NCBI GenBank assembly: GCA_002104905.1
Contig: MCFE01000212.1
Coordinates: 1-64,000, forward strand
Direction: 5' to 3'
Source: Basidiobolus meristosporus CBS 931.73
Lineage: Eukaryota; Basidiobolomycota; Basidiobolomycetes; Basidiobolales; Basidiobolaceae
Length of the DNA stretch: 64,000 nt
In this document: piece after piece, positions 30,114-41,639 of the stretch
How the letters are laid out: each line of letters opens with the position of its first letter
How positions within the stretch are numbered: the stretch's first letter is position 1
The notes under the pieces: model-generated
Seen by the model: the letters and a program-made list of their open reading frames with translations, nothing else
Told to the model about the DNA's origin: nothing
Databases searched by the model: none
Position numbers and translations under genes: made by a program

Positions 30114-31228
30114 AGTTGCAGCATTTCCATATTCTGGCTTTTTCTGCAGACAGATTCTCTCTTTCAAGCACCAGTCTGATGTGTGTCCTTTCCATTTGCA
30201 GTAGTTGCTAAACAGGTTGGTATTGCCTTTAAAAGGTCTTTGGTATCTTTCCTGTTGGTTTTCATTGCTTATTGAAGCATTTTCTTCTTCCTTTTTATTG
30301 GCACTTGATTTTCTTAATTCTTCATCCAGGAGCTATATGTAGTTTAAGGTCAAATCTTCAGTTCTTGACTCTAGGGCTTACACAAAGCCCTGAAACTATT
30401 CTATCAGGTTAATCTGGATGGTTACTATCACATGCTCATCAGTAGTAGGTATGCCCATAGAGTCCATCTTTTCCACCTGCAGGGTACTTTTATTGTTTAG
30501 ATTACTTATTTTTCTCCTGGCAGCATCTTTGTAGTAAGAGTTTTCTTCTGAGGCACTTTCCCTTGGCAGCCAAACATGACTGGTGGGTGTCTTCTAATAA
30601 CTTCCAAACATTCTTTGCTGTTTTTGTCTTTGACACTTAGGCAAATGCAGTTGAAGGCACTCTGTTCTTTTTGGGTACTCCAAAGACTCTTCTCCCATGC
30701 TTTTAGGAGGTCATTCTTCATCCATGACAATATCCCAATGGCCACTTTAATGTAGCAGCATCTTCATCTTCACTTTGCACACTAGGTAGATATATCCATC
30801 CAGCTTTTCAGCAGAGGGAAAATCCCAGTAAGAGCCATAGTAGAAATTGCAGACTGTGACAGCCCAGGGCTCATAACCTGTTGTATGAGTCTTGGAGATA
30901 TTGGGTGTGATCTGGGAGGACAAGTAGATTATGTGGTTTTTACTTTATGATTTATTGAGTGTAAAAGTTGTATTTATACTTTTGCATGATTGTGGCATAG
31001 CAAGCAAGTAGAATAAGTCTAGGAAGGTCTCAAAAGTATGTTTGCAAAGTTTGGGGTTGTTTCAACAACTTTGAGAATTTTCATGCTTTGGATACCTGAT
31101 ATTTTGGTGAACATATTCTAAGTAAATACCTACAAGGAATTTGGTCAGTATTCTTTAGGATATGAAGGTAATGCTCTGAGTGACTAAGTTAGGTGAATAT
31201 TTAGGTTCAATTACATATTTTTACAACA
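30114..31228 (-). mobile_element. Copia A-family relic: gag fragment with 5' LTR
   Basis: LTR 30879-31228 (350 bp, ends TGTTGTATGAG / TTTTTACAACA) with the primer site beside it (30867-30878). The decayed gag runs to the zinc knuckle at about 30190 and stops where the neighbouring relic begins. Frameshifts and stops are frequent. Confidence 0.75.
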
Positions 31229-31325
31229 AACATCAGGTACACAGAAAATGAATATTCTCAATGTTGTCTAAACAGCCCAAAATTTTGCACACTTGCTCAT
31301 GGGACCTTCCAAAGCATATTCTACC
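31229..31325 (+). repeat. Copia A-family LTR fragment
   Basis: Resembles the middle of the family LTR in plus orientation ('acatcaggtacacagaaaat' to 'gggaccttcc'). It is a remnant of the LTR into which the neighbouring copy inserted. Confidence 0.6.
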
Positions 31326-31339
31326 CACTACCCACTAAC

Positions 31340-32110
31340 CCTAGCATTTATCAATGAAACAGCATAGTACACTCAAGAAGCACTCAGTTGAAGTATCAGT
31401 GAAGGACCTGACAGTGATAGAAACCAGCAGCTTTCTCAGGAGCCTGTCAGAACTACAGCTGAGAGCTCAAAACAAGCAGTAAAGAAACATCAGGTTGCCA
31501 GAAGTGGGCCAGAAAGGGACAATCAGGCCAAACAGATGCAACAGAGTAGAACTTAGCTAGGAAAAAATGTAGTTCATTACAAGAAGCACATCAACAGACT
31601 AACAATGTGAGACCTGGCAGTGATGAAGAAAAAGGTAAAGGGAAATATGTCTAACCAAGCTGAAGACAGGAAAGCATACAAAAGAAACCAAAGCTCTTGC
31701 CAATTAATGCTGTAGGCCTGGAACAGACTGAATCCCATAATAGCCAAGAAGAATTACCAACCAGAAAGCTGTTTTCACAAGAGTTGGAAGTGCAGCCATT
31801 TGAGCTACACTCCAGTAAGATAGATGAGTTTGCGGAGAAAGGCAATAATGCTTTTGGTGGATTTTTGGAATATCAATAAGCACACCAAGAGGTTGCAGCA
31901 CTTCTTCAAGGGCAGTGCTCAAGAATGCGCACTTGAATATTTCTAGGATTTATTGCAAAGACTGGCAGATGAGGTGCTAGATCTTGCAATGCCAGCCAAA
32001 AGCCAGGATGTTAGGGAACCAGTGAATGAGCAGCGGCATACTCTGTCCCATCAGAGAAAATTTGATGAGCATGTCAAAGGCCATCAAAAATTACAATCCC
32101 ATGACTAAGA
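31340..32110 (+). pseudogene. Repeat family X, copy 1 (unrecognised coding repeat)
   Basis: Plus-strand copy of a coding repeat best seen at 33613-32306 (-). Shared blocks include 'LSQEPVRTTAESSKQAVKK', 'HQVARSGPERDNQAK' and 'SHNSQEELPTRKLF'. Stops and frameshifts break it into pieces. I do not recognise the protein. It is rich in Gln, Ser, Lys and Ala, with a repeated charged segment. The multi-copy distribution shows it belongs to a mobile element. Confidence 0.5.
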
Positions 32111-32305
32111 GGTATGATCCCATTAGGACACCATACAAGCACAATTGGATGATAATTGCACCCTATACTTTACAAAAAAGCTTGATCAATATTCTTCATC
32201 ACAACAATACATTTCTTGTGTACATCAATTGGCTGTTGCCTCTGTTTTGCACCCCTTACTTCCTTACTTGACCAATTCTCTTACTTTTCATGCATATAAA
32301 TTGAT

Positions 32306-33613
32306 TTATTGCTGTTGATACATCAGTTGCACCTCAATTGCCAACTGTATTGACCTATAAAAGTCCCTATACCCAACACTAGCATTAAGCCCAACCACAC
32401 ACTTGACAACTAACTCCATTGCAGTCCACCATCCAATCAGTATTTTAGCTGTACTGCCCTCTTTCCATGACTTTGGCAGGAACCCTACAGCTTTATGCCA
32501 CTGTACATTCACTGGTTCCCATATGTCCTGATCTTCAGCTGGTGCTGCAAGGTCTTGCACCTCATCTGCCAGTATTTGCAATAAGTCTTTGCAGTATTCC
32601 AGAGTGCTTTCTTGAACACTGCTCATGAAGAAGTGCTGCACCCCCTTGGTTTGCCTATCAGTGTTCCAAGTACCACTATAGGCAATGTAATAGCCTTTTG
32701 GATTCTTTATATTGTTACTTTGTCTGTCAGCAGGACCTCTACACTGTCAACAAAGGAGGATGTGGAGGCAGTGGTAGCAAATTCCTTTTCTCTGCAAACT
32801 TATCCGCCTTACTGGAGTGTAGCTCAACTGGTTACGCATTCCATGTTTGAAAAACAGCATTTGTTTTGCTGATAATTCTTCTTGGCTATGATGGAAGTCA
32901 GCCTGATCTGGGCAGACAGCTGGTGCATCTGTTTTTGCCTGCTTGTCCCTTGCCAGCACTCTTGCAGCAACTGAACATTTCTTTGCCACTTGTTTGGAGC
33001 TTCCAGCCCTGCTTGTGATGGGCTCTTGAGAAAGCTGTGAGTTTTTGTCACTGTCAAGTCCTTCACTGCTGCTGTGACTGAGTGCTTCTTGTATCAAGCT
33101 ACATTTTCTCCTTGATAAATGCTGCACTGATGCATCTGTTTCTGCCTGCTTGTGCCTTACTGATACTATTCTGGCAACCTGATGTATCTTTGCCTCTTGT
33201 ATAGAGGTTTCAGCCCTGCTTGTGACAAGCTGCTGAGGAAGCAACTGGTTTTTAGCCATTGCACCCCTGTTCTTCTGCCTTCAATAGTTTCTGCTATTCT
33301 TGAGACACTTTCTTAGCATACCAATGCTGGCCCAAAATCTATTAGCTTGCTTGCATTCAGCATAATGGTTATGGAACAGGTCAAGCACATTCTGATTAGC
33401 CTTGAGCTCCTGATGGTCCCATGGCATGCCGGCCCTAATGTGATGCTGTGGTAGACTTCTAATGGCCTCCTGAATACAAGTACACTCTTTGTCATTGCAC
33501 TCAGCAGCTTTACATATTTTCAATGTCATTTGATTATTAGGCTTGGGCATAAACACCAAAATTTCTCTGTCCCATGCTGCAATAGGCTTTTCTGTGGGCT
33601 TATCTTGAGGCAC
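32306..33613 (-). pseudogene. Repeat family X, copy 2, longest version
   Basis: Minus-strand frames of 110, 170 and 111 codons follow one another: 33613-33281 ('AECNDKECTCIQEAIRSLPQ'), 33259-32747 and 32641-32306 ('ESTLEYCKDLLQILADEV', 'WHKAVGFLPKSWKEG'). The middle frame contains two related segments ending 'RHKQAETDA' and 'RDKQAKTDA', an internal repeat. At least four other copies exist in the window (31340, 38600, 50165, 51680). I cannot assign a domain. It could be an accessory or gag-like protein of a transposon, or the conserved tail of a larger transposase. This copy has a few stops and is probably dead. Confidence 0.5.
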
Positions 33614-33747
33614 TGTTGCTGTACTTCAAGCACTGTACACTATTCCTCTGTTGTTACATTGTGAAATAGCTCAATTCTTGACTGGGGCATTGAGCTACTT
33701 GAGATCCTTCTCTGCAGCAAAGGATACTGCATTCTCTACCCAAGATA

Positions 33748-34080
33748 CTAGACTTGTTCTGCTGGATAGTGTCATATAGTGCCAGCCTATTTATAGAACC
33801 AGATTGATCTGGCACTCTATGGCACTATCTGGCAATATCTGGCACTATAGTTTCTACCATAATGCCAGCAGTAGGATATAGTTACTAGTAATTATACTCA
33901 ATCTTACTTATAATGCTGAAAATAGTGCTTTCCTTGCTTTGTTTACTCTTCATAATGCTTTAGACACATTTCTCTCTGTGAATGTCTTCTTGTACAAATA
34001 TACTATGCATATGTAAGTATCTTAACTATTTTACCTATTCTGCTGTTTTCTCCTATATATAGCTTTCCTCTGTATTTACC
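33748..34080 (+). repeat. Repeat with AGACTTG terminus and TGGCACTAT subterminal motifs
   Basis: Begins AGACTTGTTCTGCTGGATAG and contains several TGGCACT(A) units within 100 bp (33800-33850). The following 230 bp align with 59290-59520, which has the same terminus at about 59208. This is a dispersed element end, possibly the left end of the longer repeat that continues to about 35990. Confidence 0.6.
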
Positions 34081-34082
34081 GT

Positions 34083-35990
34083 GTGGGAAATTTACCAATC
34101 ACATTAGTTCTCATATATCTTTCTTATAAGACCAGGTTGATGCCAATACACTACTCTATAAGTATCCAAATCTGTCACTATGGTCCCTATACCAAGTCTC
34201 AGCTCATCTTTAGTACAGCTCAGACAAAACCTATCCCCCAGCCCACAAGTGCAGTCTGGACTGGAGAACTCAATGTTACTTCCATGTGAGATGTTACCAA
34301 GTGATTTCAATATGACCTAGGTGTCTATGATGAGCCTTCATACAGATATTTGGGCACTACTCATCACTCTATCAGAGCTATATACCTTAAGGAGTCAACA
34401 GAGATGGAAGAATCTGAGTAGATAGTGGTGGCAAGAGTTCTACATCAAGATGCCTGTGGATTAATGTAAGAAGATACTCAACAAGACAAGTATTGCACTT
34501 AAGAATGAGCTGAGAGTGAGGGAATTTGATGAGAAAGCTGCACAAGAATGATTTTGCATGCAATTTGCTCAGTATGAGCTGGATATGTCTGCTTCTGCCT
34601 CAACTTTGGGAATCAAACAGATTTTGAATGATTTTTTGCCACAAATGACTAATGTAATACATGATATATTAGTAGAGCTAAGTGGCTTCCAAGAACAATA
34701 TCCACAGGACTCATCCAGGCAACAGTTCAAATGTTTCCACAGAAGGTAAGTGAATACCTTGAGGAATCAAAAGGTGAACTTTGAGAGGAAGAATATAGAC
34801 TAAAAGCAACAGCATCAGATCATGCCAGCATGCCTTGCTGGACTCCTTACCATCTTTCACAACTACAGAGTGCCAGTACATGTCAGTCCATACTATACCA
34901 TCACCCTTCACAGGAGCACCATGCATTGAGTCAACCAGTGTTGGGTCAATATGTGAGCTTCAGAGCAAAACCACCAGAACTTGTCAAACAGCTCCATTGG
35001 AGCAGGCCAAGTTGCATCAACAAGCAGCATCAGATCAAACTCAGCCAAGGGCCATGTAAGCACATCAAGTTATGCCTTCATGTGCTGTTACTCCTGACCA
35101 TCAGCAAGTTACAACTGATGAACAAACTGATGATGATCCACATGAAGTGCTTCCATCACCAGAGCCTTTGGCAAGTAAAGGAATGCGTCAGTGTGGAGCA
35201 CTGCAGACCAGTACAGTAGCATTGTCCAGAGCAATTAAGAGTGGCTAAGCTGCAGCATTGCACTCATCAACTAGGAGGCAAAATACTGACTGCAAGTACA
35301 CAAGTAGCCAAGATGATAGTCAACAAGGAACTAGTTTAGGTGTGCAAAGTGAATCACAGCCAAATGCTTCAGTAGTAATCACTGCAAGAAAAACCCAGGA
35401 GAAGATGATGCAGTTGCATTGAATTGCTATTATTTGTCATCATCCTAATAACACATCTTTTTTGTGATCCAAATTAAGCCATTGCAAATCAGTGATCACT
35501 AAATTTCTGATATAAGTAATATCAGGGTTGTCTCATATTTGAGACAGAACCCCTATTAATAAGTACCTGGCATATATATACATCATCTGTAACACCAGTG
35601 CAGCCATTTGATCTGTTTTGCACCTACTTGATTGGATGCATGCTAGCTATGACACCATGTTCAATTACAAGGATCAGGGACTTACTTGCTCAATAGGCAA
35701 AATGGGATATTTGATGGCAAATCCGGTAGCTTGTGTATTGGTCAAAGAGCCAACTGGGGGCTGACAGCTTCAAGATACTTTTGGACCAACTGGTCACTGA
35801 GATACCATCCCATAGGTGTGATTGTAACCAAAATGGTCAGTATAAGTGTAGCTTAAAGTGTAATATGTATCTATTTCCATTGGCATTAAAGAAACATATC
35901 CAAATACCAGATTTACTTACCATAATAGCTATATGCAATTGCGCATGTGATGCAATCATATTCATAAAGGTAGTGGTGATTTTATGATGG
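34083..35990 (+). pseudogene. Repeat family Y, copy 1 (unrecognised coding repeat)
   Basis: Homologous over its length, in inverted orientation, to 62100-63865. Conserved plus-strand readings are 'LHTDIWALLITLSEL' (34340), 'NELRVREFDEKAAQE' (34510), 'LPQMTNVIHDILVELSGFQEQ' split near 34640-34700, 'KVSEYLEESKGEL' (34745) and 'TDDDPHEVLPSPEPLASK' (35130). The segment 34310-34104 also reads on the minus strand as 'CTKDELRLGIGTIVTDLDTY'. A near-constant 3' portion (35700-35950) is shared too. I recognise no domain. Stops are scattered, so it is decayed. It is likely part of a transposon or of its non-LTR or gag-like gene. Confidence 0.5.
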
Positions 35991-36860
35991 TTACTTACTG
36001 GTCTTCAACCAAAGGTACCATGATTACTACACTCTCATCTGCCTGAGCATTATGGTTAGCTTGCAGTGCAGTGGGCATAGAGGTACTCCAGGGAGAAGCT
36101 ACACTACTAGATGTGTGTGAGGTGTTGGAAGAGTGCAATAACATCTGGTCTAAACAGCTGGTGTCATTGTCAATATGTCCCTATAGCTAAAGCTCTTGCT
36201 TCTCTTTCTTCCTGGTACTCTAAGTGTCTCCAAAGGCCTCTGTGTGTTTTGTACACTACCCAGAGAGGCTCCTTGATGGTAGGTCTGAGGTGTATCTGTG
36301 GAAGGTAGGTGCAGTGATCAACTGCTAACTAATAAGGGAGAAGTCTTACTGATAGAAGTGTTGATTTAGTGATGAGGGATTGACTTCCCTTGAATACATT
36401 TCCTGATTAACAAGTGATTACTAATGACATGGCTCTAGATGATTTCAGGTATCTGTGGAATTTTAGATGACATCACTAGGTGCTAATAATACTCCAAGAA
36501 GGTCCTGGGAAGCTCTAAAAGGCACAGCCATACAAGCAATCAGGGATCAGTAGTCTGAGACCTGTGTAACATAGAGATACCATATATGATATTCAAGTGG
36601 TAGGGATAGTAACACAGATTTAGGCTATGTATCTAAGTTACTGACATTAGTATTTCATTAATGTATATCTATATGCTGATCACCAAGCTGATTAACAACT
36701 GAGATAACTAATGCTAATAAATAATTGGAGTAAACATTATATGGGGAAAATAATAATAACATGACTAAAGGAAAATGGGATAGTACTGGTAAGATAAAAT
36801 ATGGATAAATGCACCACACTAGCTTCATGGATAAAATAGTCTGAAGGAGGTATGCTTAGC
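35991..36860. other. AT-rich stretch without a supported gene
   Basis: No recognisable reading frame or LTR. The part at 36330-36800 is very AT-rich. It may be the outer region of the CACTA-type copy that follows. Confidence 0.35.
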
Positions 36861-36879
36861 CTACTACAGCAACACCACA

Positions 36880-38575
36880 GAGATTCTCATTTGCCTACCT
36901 GACTAAGAGCCTGAGGAGTCCATGTAATTACCTTCAGTGGGCACACCGCCAACATGATCTTTTTGGGATGTTACCCTGCTTGTTGCACTAAATGTCAAAG
37001 CAAGTTGTTGTCCAACTGTTCTTCTGCCGCTGTCAACAGCAGAGCTTGGTTTGGAACAAAATGACTTAACTCTATTCTGTGTAGGTGCAATGTCACAAAT
37101 ACTAGACTATCTTGAACTTACATGAGTATTGACAAAAAGGAATATCATAGTGTAACATTGCTGAGTTTCAAACTATTTGCCCCATGAACAAGACTACATT
37201 GATTTAACACCATAAGAAACAAGAAGAATGACCATGTGGCTATTGTAACAAGCCTCTCAGCCATGAACCATGCAGACACCATAGGAAATATTACAAGGAT
37301 TATGGACAGTACTTTGCTACACAAGTCATATTTGGCCATTCAACAGTGACTACTGTACCAGCAATATCTTTCCAGCCACTTGATACTTCTAAGAGAGCAC
37401 CTGGCATACTTGTCACCTTATCCAAATGAGTCAAGTGAGACAATGTTTTGCCACACAAGTCATATTTGACCACTCGTCAGTCACTACCGTACCAGCTTTA
37501 TCTTGCTGGCCAGTTGATACTTCCATATTGGCACCTGGTTGTTATTGTCACTTTGCACAGACTGAGTTAGGTGAGTTTGTGATGCCTTTAGGCTCACCTC
37601 AGCCTTTCAGAATATGGCATATAAAGTGATAGTTCTGAAGTAGAAGGCTTGCTGATTGATTGTGAGCCTATTTTCCCTAACAACAGTACCCTGCACTCTC
37701 CTGGCAGAATCTCAATATTCAATGAGACAACTTGTGAAGAGAAGAATGCCAATGATACTCTAGGGCGCCAATTGAGCCCAGTAATACATCTGCTGGTCAA
37801 TAATGTGAAGTTATGGGTAGAAAAATGTCATGTTTCCACAACTATCAGTAACAAGGGCTTTCAGGATTAATACTACTCCTTGCCAAGATCATTCTGATAT
37901 GCATCTTCTCATGGACATGATAAATATGGACAACTGTCAAGCAGCTGGCATCATATGATCCAGAAACTGTACTGATACCAGTATGCACCAATAGTTGCAT
38001 GGCATTCACATCAGAAAAAGCAACCATTTTCAGGTGTCCAACTGGTGAGGAATCCACCACAATAGGAGGAAAGCACTGTTCTTACTCATATATGCTCAGT
38101 AATACACCATTCAAAGACACTCATTATGTCCAACAAGTACTGTGAAGCTATAAAGTACCACAAGCAGTATCAATCAAGCACAAACATTTCTGATAACTTG
38201 ATGGCAAACATTACCAACAGCAAAGATGCAAGGGCTACCTTGAAGGTATGTATGATGATTCTTTTGACTTGGCACTTGATGTATTCTCATTAAACAAGTA
38301 CTCTGCCAGCAAATCCTGCTTGACACTGATTCCCATCAACCTTAAGCTGCCTCCTGTCTTACAATATCAGAGCAAAAATTTTATAGTAGTCTTATTGGTA
38401 TTTAGGCCTCAATTATCATCAAACCTAGACAACTACCTATGTCAAGTGTGGATGAGTTTGTATGCTTTTCAGCAGGATACCACTGAGTGACCATCATATC
38501 AATGCACATATTCATATCTCAATTGGAGATACTCCAACCATCAACAAGACAGCTGGCTTTTCTGGGCATAATAGA
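36880..38575 (+). pseudogene. CACTA-type (Tnp2 domain) transposase relic, copy A
   Basis: Plus-strand pieces in order: a zinc-finger-like segment 'PCGYCNKPLSHEPCRHHRKY' at 37232; 'FPNNSTLHSPGRISIFNETT' at about 37670; 'SNKYCEAIKY' at 38129; and, from 38248, a stretch containing 'DVFSLNKYSASKSCLTLIPI' followed by 'NLKLPPVLQY' and 'LDNYL'. This corresponds to the Tnp2/Plavaka core of a DGF-like motif, then W/T-x-I-x-I-N-LPP, then a D-x-(F/Y)L end. Shortly after comes 'GDTPTINKTAGFSGHN', matching the downstream GD-P..GF..H block. Frameshifts and stops separate the pieces. The segment 37316-37425 is partly repeated at 37440-37540. Copy B (39620-41190) is a direct repeat of the same region. Confidence 0.7.
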
Positions 38576-38599
38576 TAGATTTGCTGTTAAATGTGTGAG

Positions 38600-39330
38600 A
38601 TTCAGGGGATTGAACCATAACTTACATACAATATTGATATCCAAACACCAACACTGATAAAAACATCTTCCCACAGAGACAACGTACAGAAGTCAGTATG
38701 CAATTGGCTGCAAAGTTTGCCAGCTACAAGCCATTGGCTGGAATATAATTCCACTGAAGGCATTGTGATAGTCTTTTGAATTCTTGACATTGTAGCCATG
38801 TCTGTCAGTGTGATCTCCATGCTGTTAACAATGCAGGACATGGAGACTGTGGTAGACAAACTACCTTTTGCTACAAGCCCATCTTCCTTGCTAGAGAGTA
38901 GCACACCTACCTGCACTTCCAACTGTTCTGAAAACAGTTGTTTCTTGTTGGTAATTCTGCTTAACTATCATGTGATTCAGTCTGTACCTGACCTACCCCA
39001 AAAGTTGACAAGAACTGCAGCTTTTTTTATGCTTTGCTGTTTCTGGACTGAGTATACTTTTTTCCCTTTCCCTTTATTAATGCCAGCTCCTTCACAACTA
39101 CTTTGTCTGAGCTTTTCTTGTATTGAAATATGTTCTCTCCATGATAAATGATGCTCAGATGCATGTGTATTGGCCTACTTGTCTCTTGCTGGCACTTTGC
39201 TGGCAACCTGATGCTTCATTTCTGCTTGTTTCAAGCTTTTGGCCTATGCTGTGAAGGGCTCCAGATGTCTGCCTCAGCATTATCCCTGCAAAAAAAAACT
39301 GAGAAAAGGCCTGCAAAATACCATTTTAGT
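38600..39330 (-). pseudogene. Repeat family X, copy 3
   Basis: Aligns with 32690-33230 in the same orientation, for example 'ctgcttgtgatggg'-type 3' ends and the 'Q-A-x-T-D/H-A' segments. It is heavily decayed. It sits between the two CACTA-type copies on the opposite strand to them. Confidence 0.45.
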
Positions 39331-39619
39331 ACCAACTGAATTTCAAGTTTCTGAAAATTGACAACTCAAGTATCCCTGTTTGTTGCTGATGGGCAGGCAA
39401 GCAAACAGGCTCTCCAGGAGGAGACTAGACAAACTAGCATCCATACTGAATTTAGTAATTAGCTGCCCATTACTTCTATCCAAAGTTGCATTTGTAGTTG
39501 GTAACCTAAAACACCAGCTGAATACCAGCAAGAAATCATTAGAATACTGGCAAAATACCAGCTAAAAATCAGATGAAAGCCAAGTCTAAGATTTTTCAAA
39601 CACTATGGTCAGCTTGAGT
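39331..39619. other. Short stretch with CCAGC-type repeats
   Basis: No gene. Loose repeats of 'aataccagc'/'gaatactggc' occur at 39520-39565. Confidence 0.3.
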
Positions 39620-41190
39620 CTCTGCAGAGATTCCCAATTGCCTACTTGACTGAGAGTCTCAGGAGTCCGCATTATTACCTTTAGTGGGCACATTGTCCAC
39701 AGGGCCTTTTTGGATGTAGCCCTATTTGTTGCACTGAATGGCAAAAAAGCTGTTGGCAACTGTTCTTCAGCAGCTGTCAGCAGTGGGGCTTGGTTGGGAG
39801 CCAGAAAACTTTGCTTTATTTTTTGGTGGCATAGATATGGAAGTGAGTCAAATCAAGGGGGAAATGACGTCTCATGTGCATGTGCCTGTGGTGCTACAAC
39901 CTTATTTATAATGTGTACCATGGTGGGTCATCATTGAATCATACATTAATGCAGGTGAAATGTCTCAAATACCAGACTGTCTTAAACTCACATGAGTGCT
40001 TACAAAAAAGTGGTACAATAGCATTGCATTGTTGAGTGTCAAGCTGTTTGCCCCATGGAAAAGACTTTGTTGATTCAACAATGTAAGAGAAGTGAAAATA
40101 GACCATATAGCTATTGCAGCAAGCCTCTCAGCCATGAAGCATACAGACAGCATAGGAAGTTTCACATGGATAACAGCCAGTGCTTTACCACACAAGTTAT
40201 AATTGACCCTTCACCAGTTGCTACTGTACCAACAATATCTTGCTGGCCACTTGATATTCTAAAAACAGCACCTAGACACAGTTTGCACCTTGTGTAAGCT
40301 GAGTCAGGTGAGTTTGTGATGCCTTTAGGTTCACCTAAGCCCTCTGAATATGGCACACAGAGAGATAGCTCTGAAGAGGCAAGCACACTGATGGATTGTG
40401 AGCCAATCTTCCCAAACAACAGTACCCTACATGAGCCTATTAAGATCCCATTATGCAATGAGACTACACCTGTCAACAAAAATGCCAAGGATACTTTACA
40501 GAGTCATGTAAGCCCAGTAATCCATCTACCGGTGAATGATGTGATGTTGTGGCTACAGAAGTGGTGCATTTCCATTAATATCAGTAATGGGAGCTGTGAA
40601 GATTTAATACCACCTCTTGCCAAAATCATCCCAAAATGCAACTTACCATGTACATGGTATAAATGGACAACTGTCATGTGGCTGTCAACATATGACCCAG
40701 TGACTATCCTGATACCAGGATGTGTTAGCAGCTGAATGGCATTCACATCAAAAAAGGCCACCATTGCAAGGTGTCCAACTGGTCAGGAATTTGCTACTAT
40801 TGGGGAAGACATTGCTCACACTCCAGATATATTCCTGTGATACCCTGTCTAAAGAAGCCAATGCCATCCAACAAATATTGTGAAGCTATAAAGTACTGCA
40901 TTCAGTATCAATCAAGCACAAATATATCTGATATATTTGATGGCAAACATCACCAATGGCTAAGCAGCAAGGACTACTTTGAGGGTATATATGACCATGC
41001 CATTGCCTTGGCATTTGATGCATTCTCATTAAGCAAGTACTCTACCTGTATCCATTGCTGCATGAGGTATGTATGCATTGCAGTGGGATAACAGTAAATA
41101 GCTGTTGTATCCAAGCACATAATATTATCTGCATTGGAGATATCCCAGCCATCAGCAGGATAACTGGCTTTCCAGGACACAATAGATAGC
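39620..41190 (+). pseudogene. CACTA-type (Tnp2 domain) transposase relic, copy B
   Basis: Direct repeat of copy A. Shared readings are 'YSYCSKPLSHEAYRQHRKFH' (about 40105), the open stretch 40316-40735 with 'MDCEPIFPNNSTLHEP' and 'SPVIHLPVNDVMLWLQKWCI', 'SNKYCEAIKYCIQYQSSTNI' (about 40870), 'DHAIALAFDAFSLSKYST' (about 40990) and 'ICIGDIPAISRITGFPGHN' (about 41130). The 'LIPINLxLPP' block seen in copy A is deleted here. The 139-codon open stretch is the best preserved part of either copy. Confidence 0.68.
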
Positions 41191-41194
41191 ATTT

Positions 41195-41243
41195 GACTAA
41201 GAACTGATCTTACTCAAACATTTAAACAGTAGATCATAACATT
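41195..41243 (-). repeat. LTR fragment at the 3' side of Gypsy B
   Basis: 'tttgactaagaactgatctt' to 'gatcataaca' matches the inner end of the LTR-like block 50641-51008 ('tttgactaaaagctgatcta' to 'gatgataaca'). It directly follows a minus-strand purine tract AGTAGGGGAGAA, the expected polypurine tract before a 3' LTR. Only about 50 bp remain. Confidence 0.6.
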
Positions 41244-41384
41244 CTCCCCTACTAAAGTTACAAGTGTTCCCCTGATTTTCTTTTCTTCTGATACTAATAT
41301 CTTGATGGTTCAGTATTGTCAGCAAGTCTTGCAAGCTTGAGTTGGTCTTTATAAACTATGTCTTCCAAAACATTGCCTTGCTTG

Positions 41385-41635
41385 TGTTGTAAAAATTTGT
41401 ATTTCCACCTAAATATTCACCTAACTTAGTCACTTAGATCATCACCTTCCAATCCTAGAGAATACTGACCAAATTCCTTGTCAGATTTACTTGAAATATT
41501 TTCACCAAAATACCAGGTACCCAGAACATGAAAATTCTTAAAGTTGTCCAAACAGCCCCAAACTTTGCACACATGTTCTTGGGACCTTCCTTAACCTATT
41601 CTACATGTTTGTAATGTCAAGACCAGGTAAAAAAG
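41385..41635 (+). repeat. Left LTR of Copia B, 3'-truncated
   Basis: Aligns with the first 250 bp of 45534-45882 with few differences. The last 100 bp or so are deleted. The break is at an AAAA microhomology shared by the LTR and the gag sequence. Confidence 0.88.
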
Positions 41636-41639
41636 CTGG

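Noticed and set aside
37316-37545. Possible CRISPR-like or satellite array
   Set aside because: It is only one partial duplication of about 110 bp within a decayed transposase copy, with no regular spacers.
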